Part shown: positions 23,034-35,509 of the stretch, piece by piece
Layout of the letters: each line of letters begins with the position of its first letter
Position numbering within the stretch: the first letter of the stretch is position 1
Source: Larix kaempferi
Taxonomy: Eukaryota > Streptophyta > Pinopsida > Pinales > Pinaceae
Length of the DNA stretch: 64,000 nucleotides
Assembly (NCBI GenBank): GCA_027924585.1
Contig: BSBM01002091.1
Location: 1 to 64,000, forward strand
Direction: 5' to 3'
Translations under genes and position numbers: made by a program
The notes under the pieces: model-generated
What the model saw: the letters and a program-made list of their open reading frames with translations, nothing else
Databases searched by the model: none
What the model was told of the DNA's origin: nothing

Positions 23034-26000
23034 ATGGAAGAAAACCAAATGTTGCTCACACCCTTCAATTTTTTCGATTGGAAGGCTGAGATGGTTATCA
23101 AGTTGAGATCTAAGGGTCTCTATAGAGTAACCATGGGCACAGAAGTGGAGCCAAATTCTGCTGTGGAGAAAGCAAAGTACTACAATCGACTTGATGAAGC
23201 TTATGGATTGCTATGCCTGAGCATTTCAAGGGAACTCTTGTTTCATACAGATAGTTTGACAACCCCCAACGAAGTATGGGTGAAGCTGGAATCACTCTTT
23301 GGGAAAACTGATGAACTGAGAGGCCACCAGCTTGAAAATGAGCTCATTAGCTTGAGCCCAGCGCATTTTGAAACCATCCAGGAGTTCTTCACGAAGTTCA
23401 AGTCACTGGTGCTTCAACTGCAACAATGTGGAATTGTTAAGAAGGAGGAACAACTGATTCTGTCCATCCTTTCGAAGCTAGGCCCATAATTCTCTGTATT
23501 TGTTAGCACATTTCACTCAGCCAAAATGACCCTTCGAAACTGGCAAATACCATCACTAGCCACCTTCATGGAGTGTCTCACTCAGGAGCAGGACAAACTA
23601 GTTCAGATGGGCACCATAAAATCAAAGGACCAAGCATTGGCAATGGGTGTTTCAAATGCCAACAAAGGCAAGCAGAAAGCCAAGAATTTGAAGCAGCAAG
23701 AGAAGAGGAAGTTTGACAAGACCAAGTCTGCAGATGGGGGTTCGAATCTGTCAAAGGAGAAGGACAAGAAGGGAAAGTAAAACACCAAATGCACCTATTG
23801 TCATAGGGGATGGCATCCAGATAGCTCATGCATGAAGAAAACCATTGATTCAATGGTGCAGCTACTGGAGAAGAACAACATCCTAGTCCCTGAGGGCGCA
23901 AGGAAGAAAGAGAGCACCTCAAATCCTGACAATAAGGAGAAGTGTCATGCTTTGGTAGCAGGTATTTCGAATCCCTCATCCTTTATCATTGATTCAGGAG
24001 CTTCCATACATATCGTTTCATCCAGAGAACTCTTCTCCTCTATGCATTCGAATGGTGTCCCAACAGTTCGAATGGGAGATGATTCAGAAATCCAGACCAA
24101 GGGGATTGGTAGGATTGACATGGAGCATGGCTATTTCAGTGATGTGCTCTATGTACCTTCATTGGCTGCAAATTTGCTATCATTTTATCAAATGACCCAT
24201 ACAGGAGAAGCCAAGAGAGTAACATTTACTCCAGATTTGGTAGAAATCTTAGAAATTTCTTCAAATCAAGTTGTGGTTGTAGGGTATGCTGATCATGATG
24301 AGAGAATGTACAAGTTCTCCAATTTCATTCCACACTCTAGTGACCATGCTCTTGTCTCTCATGCCAATGAGACCTCCAAGTTGTGGCATGAAAGATTTGG
24401 CCACATGAACTACAAATATCTCCAGACATTGCACACGGACGAGATGGTGGAAGGGCTTCCAGAAATCAAATCTTCAAATGGTGCATGCATTGGGTGTGTA
24501 GTTGGAAAGCATCCTGAGTGCAACTATGAGAAGGGAATTGCAAGGAGAGCCACTCAACCACTTGGATTAGTACATTCAGACCTCATTGGTCCTCTTCCCA
24601 CTCCATCATATGGTGGATCAAGGTATGTACTCACATTCATAGATGACTACTCTCGATTCTGCTGGGTTTACTTCCTTAAATTGAAGTCAGAAGTGTTTGA
24701 GAAATTGAAGATTTGGAAAGCCCTAGTGGAGAATCATAGTGGTCATAAGATAAAGATCCTTATGACTGATAATGGAAAGGAATATGTGAATAATAACATT
24801 CAGCATCTTTGTGAGGAATGTGGCATCCAAATGCAACATTCAATCCCCTACACACCTCAGCAAAATGGTGTGGCAGAGAGGAAAAATAGATCTCTCAAAG
24901 AGATGGCCACTTGCATGATTGAAGCTAGGGATCTAAGCCCTAAGCTATGGGCTGAAGCCATCAATTGTGCTGCTCATATTCAGAACAGATCCTTTCACAA
25001 TCAGTCAAAGGAAAAACCCCCTATGAGGCATGGTTTGGCCAAAAACCAAATGTGTCAAATTTCAGGATTTTTGGGTCTAGAGCATGGGCTCGAATTCCAT
25101 CAGAAAAGAGGAAGGCTTTGGAGCCACATAGCAGAGAATGTATCATGGTTGGATATCGTGAGGACACAAAGGGATACAAGCTCTTTGACACATCCACACT
25201 CAAAACTTTCATTGAGAGAAGTGTGCAATTCGAAGAAGAACCAATTCCAGATTTTGAGCTTGCACCGGAGGAAAGCTCTTCTCCTCCTCACCTTAATGAA
25301 ATTAGTGATGATTCCACTTCTGATTTTTCTGATATTGCTGAATATGACATGGCTGAAGATGACATTGCTGTACATGAGTCACCATCAAGGCCCAAGTGGG
25401 CTGAAAAAATCATACAAGCTGCAGGTGAATTGGCAGGCAATCCCCAAGAGCCCAGGAAGACTAGATCTCAAACAATCAATGCTTCCTTTGCAAATGAAAG
25501 TGAACTTGCTGATCACTTTTATATGATGATTGGATCTGATCCAACATCATATCAGGAAGCTCATCATGATCCAAGGTGGAGAGCAGCAATGCAAGAAGAA
25601 TTCTAATCTCTCCAAGAGAACAAAACAGGGGATTTGGTGCCTCTTCCTCCCAAGAGGAAACTTGTGCAATGTAAGTGGATTTTCCGAACCAAACCTGTTG
25701 CTGATGGTTCTGATCTGAAGTACAAGGCTAGCTTAGTGGCTAAGGGCTACTCACAAATCCATGGTGTGGATTATACGGAGACCTTTCCACCGGTTGCAAA
25801 GATGGACTCAATTATACTAGCTCTAGCCATGGCAACTAGTAAAGGTTGGGAAGTTCACCACATGGATGTCAAAAGTACATTCTTGCATGGTGAGCTACAG
25901 GAAGAGATATATATGCAGCAACCTGAAGTATTCCAAGAGGATCCCACACTTGTATGCAGGTTGAAGAAGTCACTCTATGGACTCAAGCAAGCCCACAGGG

Positions 26001-27061
26001 CTTGGTATGCCAAAATGGATGCTTTTTTGCTCTCAATTGGTTTCTGTCGATGCAAGTCTGATCCAAATGTTTATTTGCAGCAATGTGATGATAATTTGTA
26101 GGTCATTGTACTATATGTTGATGATCTTTTAATTACAGGGAGCTGCAACAAACAAATTGGCTCAATTAAAGCTTCTTTGCACAGTGAATTTGCCATGAGC
26201 GACCTAGGATTGCTAAGGCAATTTTTGGGTTTGGAAATTGAGCAATATGAGAGAGGTATATTTCTGAGTCAACCTAAGTATGCTTCAGACCTGTTATTCA
26301 AGTTTAAAATGGATGAATGTAAGGAAGCCAAGTGCCCATTTCTTTTAGGCATAAAACTAGGTGAATTTGAAGACTCTCCATTGGTGGATTGCACACTCTA
26401 CAGGAAGCTAGTCGGAAGTTTGTTGTACCTTACACATACAAGACCTGATTTGTCTTATGCTGTAAGTGTTGTAGCAAGGTATATGCAGAAGCCACATGAG
26501 ATCCATTGGAAGGCAGCCAAAAGGATCCTTCAATATGTCCAAGGAACAAAGAGCTTTGGGGTACACTATGCAGCTGGTTCTTCACTTCAACTAGCTGGAT
26601 TTTCTGATTCCGATTAGGAGGGAGATCCCATCGATAGAAAGTCCACTTCAGGTTTTTTGTTTATGTTTGCTGAAGGTCCCATTTGCTGGTCAAGTAAGAA
26701 ACAGCATACCATTTCTCTTTCATCAGCAGAGGTCGAGTACAGTGCAGCAGTGAACGCAGCCACACAGTGTGTTTGGTTGCAAGGCATTCTTCGGGAGTTT
26801 GGTGTTGCTATTGATTCTCCAACCAATATTTGGGTGGATAATCAAAGTGCCATCAAGATATCTACTGATCCAGTACAGAGGCAAAGAACAAAGCACATTG
26901 AAATCCACATGCATTACATTCGGGGTTTGGTGCATGACAGGGTGATTTCATTGCAGTATTGCCCATCCATCGAGCAAACTGCAGATATTTTCACCAAGTG
27001 CTTTACTGAGAAGAACTTCACTCACTTGAGAGATTTGCTTGGAGTGAGTGATGGATGGTGA
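23034..27061 (+). pseudogene. Co-B gag-pol polyprotein (copia order), broken
   Basis: Start ATG 23034 (MEENQ). Gag runs to about 23780, with a zinc knuckle C-x2-C-x4-H-x4-C (23791-23835). The protease has IIDSGA (near 23988). Integrase has an HHCC motif (24388-24510), then D (HSDLIGP), D (TDNGKEY) and E (GVAERKN). RT holds QCKWIF, KSLYGLKQA and YVDD (26114-26125). RNase H has SSAEVEY and ends with ADIFTK...LLGV before TGA at 27061. Stops occur in frame at about 23487, 23778, 25603, 26099 and 26615. A single frameshift near 25010, after integrase, moves the rest to another frame. Gag-PR-INT-RT-RH is the Ty1/copia order. The gag is the closest relative here of the Co-A gag. Confidence 0.95.
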
Positions 27062-27246
27062 TTGCTGCAATTTAATTGCAGGTTCAACCCCATGTCCATT
27101 TTAGAGGGAAGTTTTTATCCCATGAGGTTTTACTTCTTTTCCTCGATTCATATGGACAAATAAAATTTCTGTTTGTAATGAGGTGACTTGAGCCTTTGTT
27201 GCCAAGGCCTCCCACTTATCTTTCATGAGTTGTACTGAGTTCTGGT

Positions 27247-27256
27247 TAAGGTGGGG
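27247..27256 (+). other. Co-B polypurine tract
   Basis: AAGGTGGGG lies immediately before the 3' LTR start at 27257. Confidence 0.85.
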
Positions 27257-27945
27257 TGTTAGAAAACTAATCCACACTTAGTACCATAGTCCATAAATTT
27301 TTATTGCTCATGTGCTTAATTAAACCATTGTTTGGACTAGGTGACTATAGTTGGTCAAATACCCACTTTTGAGAGTGTTCACACCCACTTCCAAGCAAAC
27401 CAGTTCACCCAGCCTCCTATTTTGTCCACATGTGCACCCTCATTAATTGCTGGAGTGCCCTCTCTCCTTGATTTGGGGAATTTCAGTTGACTAGGGGCGC
27501 TAGGGTGGATTTTGCCCAATTTTCGCTAGATTTGGAGCATTAAATGCTCCCTTGGTCCCCCCAAACTCCTCTACTTGCTCACCAACTCCTGCCTTGGCCT
27601 CATTAATGACCCAGCATGCTTCAGCCACCTTCACACTAGAATTCGTGACTGTTTGGGATGATTGGGATTGAGTTGGAACCACCTAGGGGGGATTGAGGCC
27701 CATTTGGCATTTTTGACTTGTACACTCAGCTTGAGATCACTAATGCTCTTGAATTTCTCATGGATGTAATAAAAAACCTGTTACTAACATTTTCACATGT
27801 TAGACAGTCAGTTAATGAAAATATTCAGCTCACATTGTGTGTAAATTTATCTCTTTTTTCAAGTTTTTCCACCAGTTTTGCAAATTAATTCGATTTTGTG
27901 AGGTTCTCCATAGCTCCTAGATCTTCTGTGATCAAAATACTCACA
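27257..27945 (+). repeat. Co-B 3' LTR (689 bp)
   Basis: It begins TGTTAGAAAAC and ends ATACTCACA, followed by TSD GTCAG (27946-27950). It shows the uninterrupted LTR that was hit by the LINE in the 5' copy. Confidence 0.95.
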
Positions 27946-30473
27946 GTCAGAATGTTCTTGTTTTCCAATGAAGAAAAATTGCAGTTCCCAAAGATTATTT
28001 TCACTTCTGAGATTAGGAACAATACTTTTAATTATATGAATCTTATCATGACAGAAATGTATAGGTTGATGTTTTAGAATTGATTCCCAGAGTGTTACCC
28101 GAAATGCAAGAGGTTTTACAGTTTAGTTCAGACCAAAGAGTTGGAGATTGGTTTCATTTGAAAGACCATACTATCATTAGAGTTTACGGCTTTGTTTATG
28201 AGCCATATATCTTGCTTGCATTTTTAGCACCAAGGATATTTTCACTAGAGTTTTTCAGACATAAAATGATTGTGGAAAATGAACACTTCTTGAGCTTTAG
28301 GAAGGCTTTTGAAATCAAATTTCCTATGAATATTGGTCCTTTTATTATAAATAATAAGGCTTCCCTCTCACTTATTGAAGTCCTATTACAGGACATGAAT
28401 TTTGCAAAAGCCACTAAAATCAATTATGGCCCTTACCACATTATCTCACAAAGAAGACAAAAAAAAGAAAAGCAGAGAATTTGATCATGAAGAGGTAGAA
28501 GGATTAATTGAAAGAGCTAATTTAATGGAATATAACCAGATATAGAGACCATAGAGAGCCTGCAAGTTAATCCTTCTGCAATAATAAAGTCATCTGCAAT
28601 CATCATAACAACTCCAAGAAAAATTGACATCACTGGTAAAAGGAGTTTTCCAGAGGATGATGTGAATATGGATGAAAATTTAGAAATATCAAAAGGACCA
28701 AAGATTGATTTAGATGAAGAGATGGTTGAAATCGAAATAAAAAAGATAGAGGAAAAATATCACAAACCAGTTGTCCATGTTCAAGAATACAGTTTTGAAG
28801 AAGCATAACAAAGTGGATCTAGTGAAAAATATAATTCAAGGAGTGACTTGTATAGCAAATGTGGATAAGAAAGACACATTTCTTTAGAAAAAGTTTTAAA
28901 GATTTATTCAAAAGTAAGGGATATCTCAAACAAAGAAGTTTCATTGGTTATTGTAAAGGATCATATCAAAAACACATTAAATTTGGTAGTGACTATGCAA
29001 GATAGAGTTTTAGAGATGAAACTAAATTTGAAAAGAATCCGCATACCTGATCAAATCCATATTCATAAGCAAACTAGGGAAGTGATATATATAGATTTGA
29101 TGAAAATTTCTCTAAAGAATTCGAAATTGTAGTCTACAGTCTTGAGGTTAGAAAATCAGTTGAAATAAGAGAAATTGGAAAATAAATCATATGAGCAACA
29201 AGTCAAGAATCTACAGGGTGATATATTGACCATGGATAGTGAACCAGATAAAGGTCAAGCCACAAAAAAGATCTTAGTGGAAAAGGAGAGCACTATCAAA
29301 CTGTTGAAGAAAAAACTCAAGATTCCAGCTACTCAATTAATTCGGGCTTCTGAATTAACAGAGTTAGAAAAGGAAAAGGAAGTTTTATCTCAAGAATTAA
29401 CTGATACCAAAGAAAAATTACTGAAAATTAAAAAAGAACAAAATGGATGGGAGGAAGAAAGAGCTACACTGTTAGCTAAATTTGATGTCCTTATTGAAGT
29501 GAGTTGATTCTAGAAATGAATAATCAAATAAAAATAGGCCAGTCAAGCACATAAACTAGTACAAAATATATTGTTCAATCCATGTGACAGATTAGTTTGA
29601 AAGATGAAGAAATCAAAATTTTGAAAACAAGAATCAAAATTTGGTAGAAGAAGTGAAAAAGAAGGAAGAAGAAGTGAAAAAGAAGGAAGAAGAAAGAAAG
29701 GTCGTGGAAGAGAAGAATAAAATATCGTTGGGGAAAAATGAAAAGTTGACTGAGAAGATTTCAGGGAGATTTCCTGTGTAAGGAGCCAAACATTTAATTT
29801 GGGATATGATCGTGGTTGAACCTGCTAATTTAAGGTCTTATTTGAATTTTATAAAGGATAAGGAATCAGTGATGAGTATATATTTTCAGAATTGCTAAGT
29901 CATGATGGAGACTTTGGAGAAAAGACCAACAGAAATAGCCCAAAGTACCATTGATTTCCTTAATTCCTTAACTTTAAAAGAAATGAAAACTTTGGGAATC
30001 AAAGATAGAATTACAATAATAACCCATGCAAGAAGGATCATTCCAAAGCACCATCATGTTCAAACTGTCCAAGCAAGAGTAAATCAAATGTCATAGCAAG
30101 TGAAGTCTTTTAAAAGTTTATTCTCATAATTGTTTTAGAAAAGACTCCGTTATTTACGGGATAGAAATGGAAATCAAATTTCTCATTCTGACTATCAAGC
30201 TTTGTTAGTTAAAGCCATAATGGATCAAATTTTTTTTTTGAAGACATGACTCATTCACTAACAAGAAAAGTCATAATTGACAAGTTGGCTCCATATTTCA
30301 AAATTTATAATCGATTAAAGATGATAATTGCTGAGTTGCCTCGAATATCATATGTGGAGCATGTTGGGTTGAGATTTTCAGTTAAATAAATGACTAGTTA
30401 TGAGACACCATCTGTAGAACAATGGAATACAGTGGATAAATTCGGGAGAATGAGATACAAGCTACATCCATGA

Positions 30474-32055
30474 TGACAATGTGATATTTTAGAGGTTGGA
30501 TCACACAGTTGTAGAAGACCTCACTAAAACTCACTCAAGAAGTGCAGAAAGAAGAAGAATAAATGTTGATTCAATAAGCACTCATACACAAGAAATGGAA
30601 AAAACTATTGTATCATACATCAGTTGTAAGATGGCACTCTAAAAAGTGAATAATAACTGAATACAATCAAATGAATGCAAATTCCTCCTAAGGTCATTCG
30701 AATTCTCTTCAATGTGTGGCTTGGATGACATTGGAGACATCATCCAATCAATGATAGTGGTCACAAGTAGTCAAATATTAGTCAAATGAGTCTAACTGAG
30801 TCTAACTAGTGTATGTGGCACAAATATAGGGAAGAAGGCTCCAATGTGGGTGCATGAGGAGCTATCATCAGTGAGTATAGTTGATCTAGTCTCTTTGGAG
30901 GTCTATCTAAGTGGTTCAGTTAGTTAAACTAGTAATCAATCCTCAAATCAAGGAACAGATCCATTAATCATGGACCTAACTGAAGAATATCCTAAATAGG
31001 TGGAAGAGGGCACACTTGTACTCTAGTGATGAAAACAAGGGTGCATATGTGGCTAGGAGGGCTATAACTGAGCAGAAACAGGCTCCTGGGGCTGAAAAAC
31101 TAGGCACTAGGTGCTGGGAGACTACCATACTGATGACTGGATGCATGCATGATGGCTATAGGCATGCAGGAATGCAAATATAAAAAATCACGGTTTGATT
31201 ATTCCAACAGACATGTGTCCAGAATATGCCAGTCGAGGAGTATTAAGATCCACTATAATGTGGATTGAAAAAAAATTCTATGTTTTTAACTAGTTAGTTT
31301 TTAACTTTCGACAGAACTGTTATGAAATTTCTATTTTTAGAATGCAAATAGCTATTCGCAGCTCATGGAGCATTTTGGATGTATTTAAGCAAGTTTTTGT
31401 AAAGTAATGAGGGTTGAAACTTATGACAAAAAAAGGAATTTTGTACTGAAAACTTCGAATCTTAATAAAAGTTACAGAGCCGAGCAAGAAAATTTTGAAG
31501 TAGAGATTCTTGTGTTATTATTTCATAGTCTGTATCTCTTTTTCTCTTGTGCATGGTATTCATGTTATCTCATTTCCATTATGTTTTCCTTTCATGATTG
31601 AATAAGTGTATAATGCATCAAAATTCATATTTTATGCTCTAATTTATTGATTTCAAGTATTCACGAATTAGTTTTCTTCTAAAGTTAATATTGGATTCAT
31701 CCTGTTGATTCCCATATTAATGGAATGTTCATTTCTCTTATTTTAGTACCAACAAATCAAGAACTTGATTGTAAATGAATAACTTTCTCGCCTCAGTGGA
31801 AATATTAATATTATGAAAGCCATGTGTATCTTTTATATTTTATGATTACGCCTCCATGCCCAATGAAACCATTTTGTTTCAGCCATTACGATCTTTAATT
31901 TAACATGTGCAAAAATATTTCTAGCCATTGTATTCATCTACTCAGAGAGCCCTCTCTTGTAGGAAAGAAGCCATATTTCCTCCTAAAGCATGGTTTGAAA
32001 GAGTTACCGTAGGGTTATCCTTCTACAACCAAAGGATAAATTCTGAGTGCTAACA
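30474..32055 (+). other. Non-coding right part of the gypsy 5' LTR
   Basis: No long ORF or named motif is seen. The segment is AT-rich, with an A-rich AATAAAAG at 31462 and a run to the LTR terminus TAACA at 32051-32055. A separate small insertion cannot be excluded near 30480-31250, where composition shifts. Confidence 0.45.
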
Positions 32056-32058
32056 TTT

Positions 32059-32078
32059 TTGCGTCGTTGCTAAGGAAC
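32059..32078 (+). other. Gypsy primer binding site, decayed tRNA-Asp type
   Basis: The segment around GCGTCGTTGC (32061-32070) followed by TAAGGAAC matches 14 of 20 positions of the complement of the plant tRNA-Asp 3' end, the site used by many plant Ty3/gypsy elements. Four of six mismatches are C-to-T or G-to-A changes, as expected from decay of methylated cytosines. It directly follows the TAACA terminus. Confidence 0.7.
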
Positions 32079-32207
32079 AAAGGTTCATATTTTCCCTAGG
32101 AGGAATGGCATTTTAATCAGATTTAGGTGGGAAAATAAGTTTGATATTTGGTATTGGTTGTATTTTTCCCTGGCGAATTCACTTTTAAATTTTTCAGTTT
32201 TAAAAGG

Positions 32208-33590
32208 CTACTCCAAGAAAGAAATTGTTGCTTCTGGAAAGGTTCACACGAGGAAAAATCCAAGTTCCTAGTTATTTCAAGCAATTGAAAACCATGAAGA
32301 GATTCTGAGAAATATTAAAGGGGAATATCAAGAAGGTACATCTCAGTCTGAAAATTTGTTCCATGCCTCTCAAGAAGAATTGTTTAGTCATGAAGATATT
32401 AATTTAGGAGAAAGATTTGAATAGTCTCTATTTAGATCCAAGTCTGAATCAGATTTAAAAGAAACTATTATTGATCAGAATAGATTTCAATCATATCTAT
32501 TACAGTCTGTTTGGGAAGATTTACAAAAATATGAAAACGTTGAGTTGAGAAAACCTAAAACTCAGAAACCACCACCTCAAACTCATAACATTATTCAAAA
32601 CCCTCCAATAGTCATGGCTGCTAGATTTTCTCCACTTGCTCTGTCTGTTGTTTTGCATGACCTCCCTCATAATTATGCACAAAGAATCACACTATTTTAT
32701 GGAGAGGGGAATTACACAGCCCAACAACATGTTGATAGGTTTAATGATTTCATTGATCTTGAAGAAGTGGATTATGATGATTCCAAAATGAGATTGTTGG
32801 CTCAAAGCTTATCAGGAGAGGTTAATAAATGGTTTAGTACTCTTGTTGCAAGATCTATCCCTTCCTATGATGAGTTTGTAACCTGTTTGCTTGAAATATG
32901 GGAAGACAAGAAAAACCCTTTACAAATTTTAACACAATATAATAATCTGAAAAAGGGAGGCTTTGAGTCCGTTCAAGAATTTTCTATAAGATTTATGAGG
33001 GTTTATAATTCAATTCCTGCGGATGTTAAACCTCTAGTGGGGGCTACCAAATTACATTATGTAGATTCATTTGATGGAGAGTTTTCTTGTTTGTTGAGAG
33101 AAAGAAAGTTAGCCACTTTTCCAGACATGTTAAAATATGCAGTAGAGGTAGAAGCAGATCTGATGGATTCTGGAAGGATGAAACAAAAAACTGACATAGA
33201 TAGAAGAAAAATTAGAGAAGAAAACCTAGCTTCAAATTCCTCTTCCATCGACGCTAGAATTGATATGATGATGAAAACAATGGAACGACTAATGGATAGA
33301 TTAGATTTGGAAAATAAACCCCAAAATAGAGATCTACATGATCCTCAGATCAGAAACCCAAATCTCAAAAGACAAATTCCTCCATAGATAAGACAGAGAG
33401 ATCAAAGAGATCAGAGGAATCAAAGAAATGTAGAAGATCATCAAGTAATACCTCCATTCCCTGAAAACTTTGTAGATGAAGAAGGAGAAACTGAACTTGT
33501 AGAAAGTGAAATTCATCATTTTGATGATCTTGATTCTGAAGTTTATTTAACTAAGATGACATGACATGTTTTCCAGAGAGGGGGAATGTA
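32208..33590 (+). pseudogene. Gypsy gag
   Basis: The longest open part is 32545-33387. The frame extends upstream to about 32208 with two stops and downstream past a TAG at 33385 to about 33560. Residues encoded at 32650-33150 form the Retrotrans_gag (Ty3/gypsy capsid) domain: YGEGNYTAQQHVDRF, a tract with LSGEVNKWF, then ILTQYNNLKKGGFESVQEF. I see no clear zinc knuckle. It lies just behind the primer site, in a different frame from pol. Confidence 0.85.
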
Positions 33591-33899
33591 ATACCTTTGA
33601 GTTAGAGATAAAACAATATCAGATTGGATGAATGCAGTAAATGACCTTCATAAAAATATCAACCTCAAAAAAAAGATGTAATTATAAATAAAGGGAAGGG
33701 TCCTATTGATCAACCTTCGACTAGTCAACATAAAAATGAGAAACCAAAAGATGTAGTAAATAATATTCCAGATAATAAAAGAGATTCAATCAAAGAAAGT
33801 GACAAAACGCTCATTCCATTCAAATTGCAAAGTGAAATTTCAAAAATCAAAATTTATATCCCATTTAATGAGATATTGAAAAACAATGAATATAAAGAA

Positions 33900-34400
33900 C
33901 AAATCTAAAAAATGGTTAGGAGTGAAGGACAGATAGAATCTGATACTTTGGAATTGAATGATGAAGATCCAACTCTTCTTATGGGTTCTAAAATGGAACA
34001 CAATAGTTTGGAAGAAGTTCCACCTTTCTATGTAAATCTGAATGTTCATAATATGATTCTTCATAATTCCATGCTTGATTCAAGAGCTTCACATAATTTG
34101 ATTCCAAAGGTTGCGGTAGAAAGTCAGGGTTTAGAAATCACGGGACCATATAAGGATTAGTTTTCTTTTGATTAAAAAAAGGTCAAATTCTTGGGTTTGA
34201 CAAAAGACTTGGTAGTTTCTCTCACTAAAATTCCAGTAAAAAATGTGGTTATGGATGTGGTTGTTGTGGATATTCGTCCCAAATTTTGTATTCTATTATC
34301 CAGATCTTGGGCTTCAAAACTTAGAGGAACTTTACCTATGGTCATGTGTTTTGTTACAATTCTAGTTCTCGGTGAACAGAAAAGATTATACACTTAGAAA
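33900..34400 (+). pseudogene. Gypsy aspartic protease
   Basis: The frame 33912-34160 contains SMLDSRASHNLIP, where active-site DSGA has become DSRA (34077-34088). After two stops it resumes with ILLSRSWASKLRGTLP, matching the ILGRPWL flap-end region of gypsy proteases. The Gly-to-Arg change and the stops make it inactive. Confidence 0.75.
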
Positions 34401-34589
34401 AGACTCATATATGTCGTAAGAAGCAGAAATGAACCAGATAGTCCTTCCATTTATGCAGTGGATACTGATTTAGGATCTTCCATTTTCTATAATGATTTCT
34501 AGTCAGAAGAAAAGAAAAATATTAATAAAAAGCAAGCAGAAAATAATTTGACTAAAGAAAAGGAAATACTTAGGCAAAAACAGAGAAAT

Positions 34590-35060
34590 GAAGGAATTTG
34601 GACTATGCATTTTGATGGATCAATGATCAAAGAAGGTGCAGGTGCAGGTGTGTGGATAATATCTCCTGTTCAGGAATTTTTTATGTATTCTTTCAAGTTT
34701 TCCTTTGAATGAAATAACAATGTTGCAGAATATGAAGCTCTGATTTTGGGGTTGAATGTGTTGAAAGACTTAAAAGCAAAGAAAATTGAAGTGTTTGGAG
34801 ATTCTGAATTGGTAATAAACCAGGTGAATGGAATTTACCAAACAAAACATCCAAAAATGAGAGCATATAGAAATGAAGTTTTGGATTTGCTCAGAAATTT
34901 CTATGATGAGCATGACATAGTGGTGATACCCGGGATTAATAACTCAATAGCAGATTCTTTATCTACTACTGTTGCTGCTTTTAGAAAACCCAGTTTCTCG
35001 AATAAAAAATATGAGATTGAAGTTGTGAATAGGCCTTCCATTCATGATAATTCGAAACAC
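34590..35060 (+). pseudogene. Archaeal-type RNase H (aRH) of the gypsy element, between protease and RT
   Basis: The segment reads WTMHFDGSM, NNVAEYEAL, VFGDSELVINQVNG and NNSIADSLS, supplying all four D-E-D-D catalytic residues of the plant Tat-lineage archaeal-like RNase H. One stop lies before NNNVAEYE. In described Ogre/Retand elements this second RNase H lies between RT-RH and integrase, whereas here it lies upstream of RT. It is distinct from the ordinary gypsy RNase H at 36425-36780. Confidence 0.85.
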
Positions 35061-35509
35061 TGACAATTTTTTGAAGATGATTTGCAGATTAAGAGGTTTT
35101 TAGAAATATCAGATGAGTTTGCTAATACAAATATTGATAATGAAGATCAAGGTATGGAGGGAGTTGTTAATAATGAAGAATTTCTATAAGAGCAAGAAAA
35201 GTTCAGAAGTGAAATTGGTGGAAAATAAATAATTCAGTTGAAGAACAATGTTATTCCAAAAGGTCTCATACCTTTAGAGAGACTATTTGACATGAATGAT
35301 GTAGCAAAAAATCCAAAGGTTGAACCTCAGGAAAGTGAGATTAAATACTGCAACATTGGGACAAAAGAAAAATCCAAGATAGTGAAAATTTCTAGGAACT
35401 TGCCACTGAAAGAAGAAAAGAAATATGTTGAGTTAATGAAGGAGTTTTCATATGTATTTGCTTGGAGATATGAATATTGAAACTAGTATGACACTTCCAT
35501 AATTCAACA

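Larger units (their letters stand above)
15516..27945 (+). mobile_element. Co-B: Ty1/copia element, complete structure, coding-dead, carrying a LINE
   Basis: The element has TG...CA LTRs of about 690 bp, TSD GTCAG (15511-15515 and 27946-27950), an initiator-Met primer site at 22894, gag-protease-integrase-RT-RNase H, and a purine tract before the 3' LTR. Its 5' LTR is split by a LINE. LTRs differ at about 20 positions by eye (roughly 3%), so it is older than Co-A. The polyprotein has several stops and one frameshift. Confidence 0.95.
14771..30473 (+). pseudogene. Gypsy LTR-borne ORF1 (about 1,080 codons, decayed, split by Co-B)
   Basis: Coding segments are 14771-15515 and 27951-30473. The ATG at 14771 follows TTTTAAA (context intact at 39187). 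The protein starts MEREEEVEAP and can be followed by similarity and frame changes through several stops and at least two frameshifts to a TGA at 30471. Recognisable parts: an acidic N-terminus, a globular region with KINYGPYHIISQRRQK near 28410-28460, a Lys/Glu-rich coiled-coil-like region (about 29150-29760) and a C-terminal block with LRYLRDRNGN. I know no named domain. Extra ORFs upstream of gag are known in Ogre-type Tat elements, but this one appears to lie inside the LTR. It is certainly non-functional here. Confidence 0.6.
10256..32055 (+). repeat. Gypsy 5' LTR, about 5.6 kb once insertions are removed
   Basis: LTR segments are 10256-11053, 14774-15515 and 27951-32055 (5,645 bp). The left end is TGTTGACA. 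The right end is set at TAACA (32051-32055), directly before a tRNA-Asp-type primer site. The first 1,139 bp of the spliced LTR align end to end with 38392-39527, including the start of ORF1, which is why ORF1 is placed inside the LTR. An alternative is a ~0.7-kb LTR ending near 10963 followed by ORF1, which would require the 3' copy to be a second tandem element. The LTR model fits the primer site better. Confidence 0.6.
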
